Shown: in pieces, positions 5,027 to 5,547 of the stretch
How the letters are laid out: each line of letters opens with the position of its first letter
How positions within the stretch are numbered: position 1 is the stretch's first letter
Assembly: GCA_009785545.1 (NCBI GenBank)
Contig: WQWD01000176.1
Coordinates: 1 to 5,547 of the forward strand
Reading direction: 5' to 3'
DNA from: Treponema sp.
GTDB lineage: Bacteria > Spirochaetota > Spirochaetia > Treponematales > Breznakiellaceae
DNA: 5,547 nucleotides
Translations under genes and position numbers: made by a program
The notes under the pieces: generated by a model
The model's database searches: none
Told to the model about the DNA's origin: nothing
What the model saw: only the letters and a program-made list of their open reading frames with translations

Positions 5027-5547
5027 TTATTCAAATCTTAAGCTGTCGGTTATTGGTTTTTTCACCGCTCTCATTGTCGGCAAAAGTGCCATTAACGATG
5101 AAAGCAGAGTCGCTACAATCCCCGAACCGATAATAACAGGAATGTTCCACACACTGCGAAAGATCGCTGTAGTGCGGAAGCCAAGCCCATCACTCATTAC
5201 GTCACCCATCATGCTAAAATCAATGCCGTCTACTACTACCGGGTAATTTATTATGCAGCCCAAAATTATTCCCAAGACTGAACCGATAAATCCCAGAAAG
5301 CCCGCTTCCAGCATATAAGTTATGATCATCTGCCTGTCTGTCATACCCAACGCACGCATCATTCCAATTTCTTTTGTTCGCTCCAGTATCGCCAGCAAAA
5401 TCGTGTTGGATATTACCAAAAAAGATATTAAAAACAAAAGATACGATAAAATTTGCGGCGCTCCAACTTGTAACGCTTCAAACCCAAGATACTCTTCCAT
5501 GTATTCCTGCCATGTACGCACGGCAAGGTTTTCCGGCAAAGTGTAAC
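5027..5547 (-). CDS. ABC transporter permease, MacB/LolC-LolE family (5' end missing)
   Basis: Only the C-terminal part, about 173 residues, lies in the window; the frame stays open to the right edge. It keeps three of the four expected membrane helices, counting from the Leu encoded at 5539: TM2 about 30-52, TM3 about 78-98 and TM4 about 134-155. It also has the coupling motif LERTKEIGMMRALGMTDRQM (52-71) and the family ending PITDSLRFE. TM1 and nearly all of the large periplasmic domain lie outside. The motif closely parallels HERIKEIGMMGCLGM in the next gene, so the two are paralogues and probably form a heterodimer. The first possible start inside the window is a TTG at 5539, but starting there would cut off an essential part of the fold, so I treat the gene as truncated by the window edge. 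The cognate ATPase is expected further upstream. Confidence 0.88.
   Translation of the reverse strand, partial: YTLPENLAVRTWQEYMEEYLGFEALQVGAPQILSYLLFLISFLVISNTILLAILERTKEIGMMRALGMTDRQMIITYMLEAGFLGFIGSVLGIILGCIINYPVVVDGIDFSMMGDVMSDGLGFRTTAIFRSVWNIPVIIGSGIVATLLSSLMALLPTMRAVKKPITDSLRFE

Noticed and set aside
5537..5539. TTG as the start of the first permease
   Set aside because: The frame stays open to the edge, and a start here would remove TM1 and the periplasmic domain that every family member has. The gene is cut by the window.
5322..5546. Plus-strand 74-codon frame at the right edge
   Set aside because: Antisense to the conserved coupling motif and TM2 of the truncated permease; no domain seen.
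1..5547. CRISPR array, insertion sequence, tRNA, rRNA or riboswitch
   Set aside because: I found no spaced direct repeats, transposase-like frame, terminal inverted repeats, cloverleaf or known RNA motif in reading both strands.

Overview
The window looks like a chromosomal piece from a spirochaete, most likely Treponema or a close relative. I infer this from the low-to-moderate GC content, a FliS/FlgN-type flagellar chaperone pair behind a near-perfect sigma-28 promoter, and a LolC/E-like permease set followed by a LolA-like protein and a beta-barrel. No rRNA or other phylogenetic marker is present, so the placement is tentative. I see no mobile element, tRNA, rRNA or CRISPR array.

Layout. 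Positions 1-531 (+) hold the 3' part of a TIM-barrel sugar-phosphate isomerase/epimerase. It converges on a long minus-strand block. The convergent gap (532-665) holds three hairpins in a row, at least two of which look like intrinsic terminators, one for each direction. On the minus strand, in transcription order from the right edge, the genes are: a 5'-truncated MacB/LolE-type permease (5547-5027), a second complete permease of the same family (5015-3714), a LolA-like periplasmic protein of the 'outer membrane lipoprotein-sorting' family (3678-2926), a secreted outer-membrane beta-barrel protein (2887-1718), then fliS (1637-1194) and a FlgN-like chaperone gene (1181-666). Gaps are about 11, 35, 38, 80 and 12 bases.

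Function. The first four minus-strand genes read as one transport operon spanning the whole envelope: two inner-membrane permeases, a periplasmic carrier and an outer-membrane barrel. The partner ATPase (LolD/MacB-type) is not in the window and should lie beyond the right edge. The last two genes are flagellar export chaperones with their own sigma-28 promoter at 1655-1681, so they form a separate late-flagellar unit placed directly behind the transport operon. I see no terminator between the two units.

Most notable: (i) the junction between the LolA-like gene and the barrel gene, where three 12-base repeats span the stop codon and the reading frame beyond it stays open until a TGA that overlaps the barrel ATG; (ii) the sigma-28 promoter; (iii) the inner membrane-periplasm-outer membrane gene set itself.
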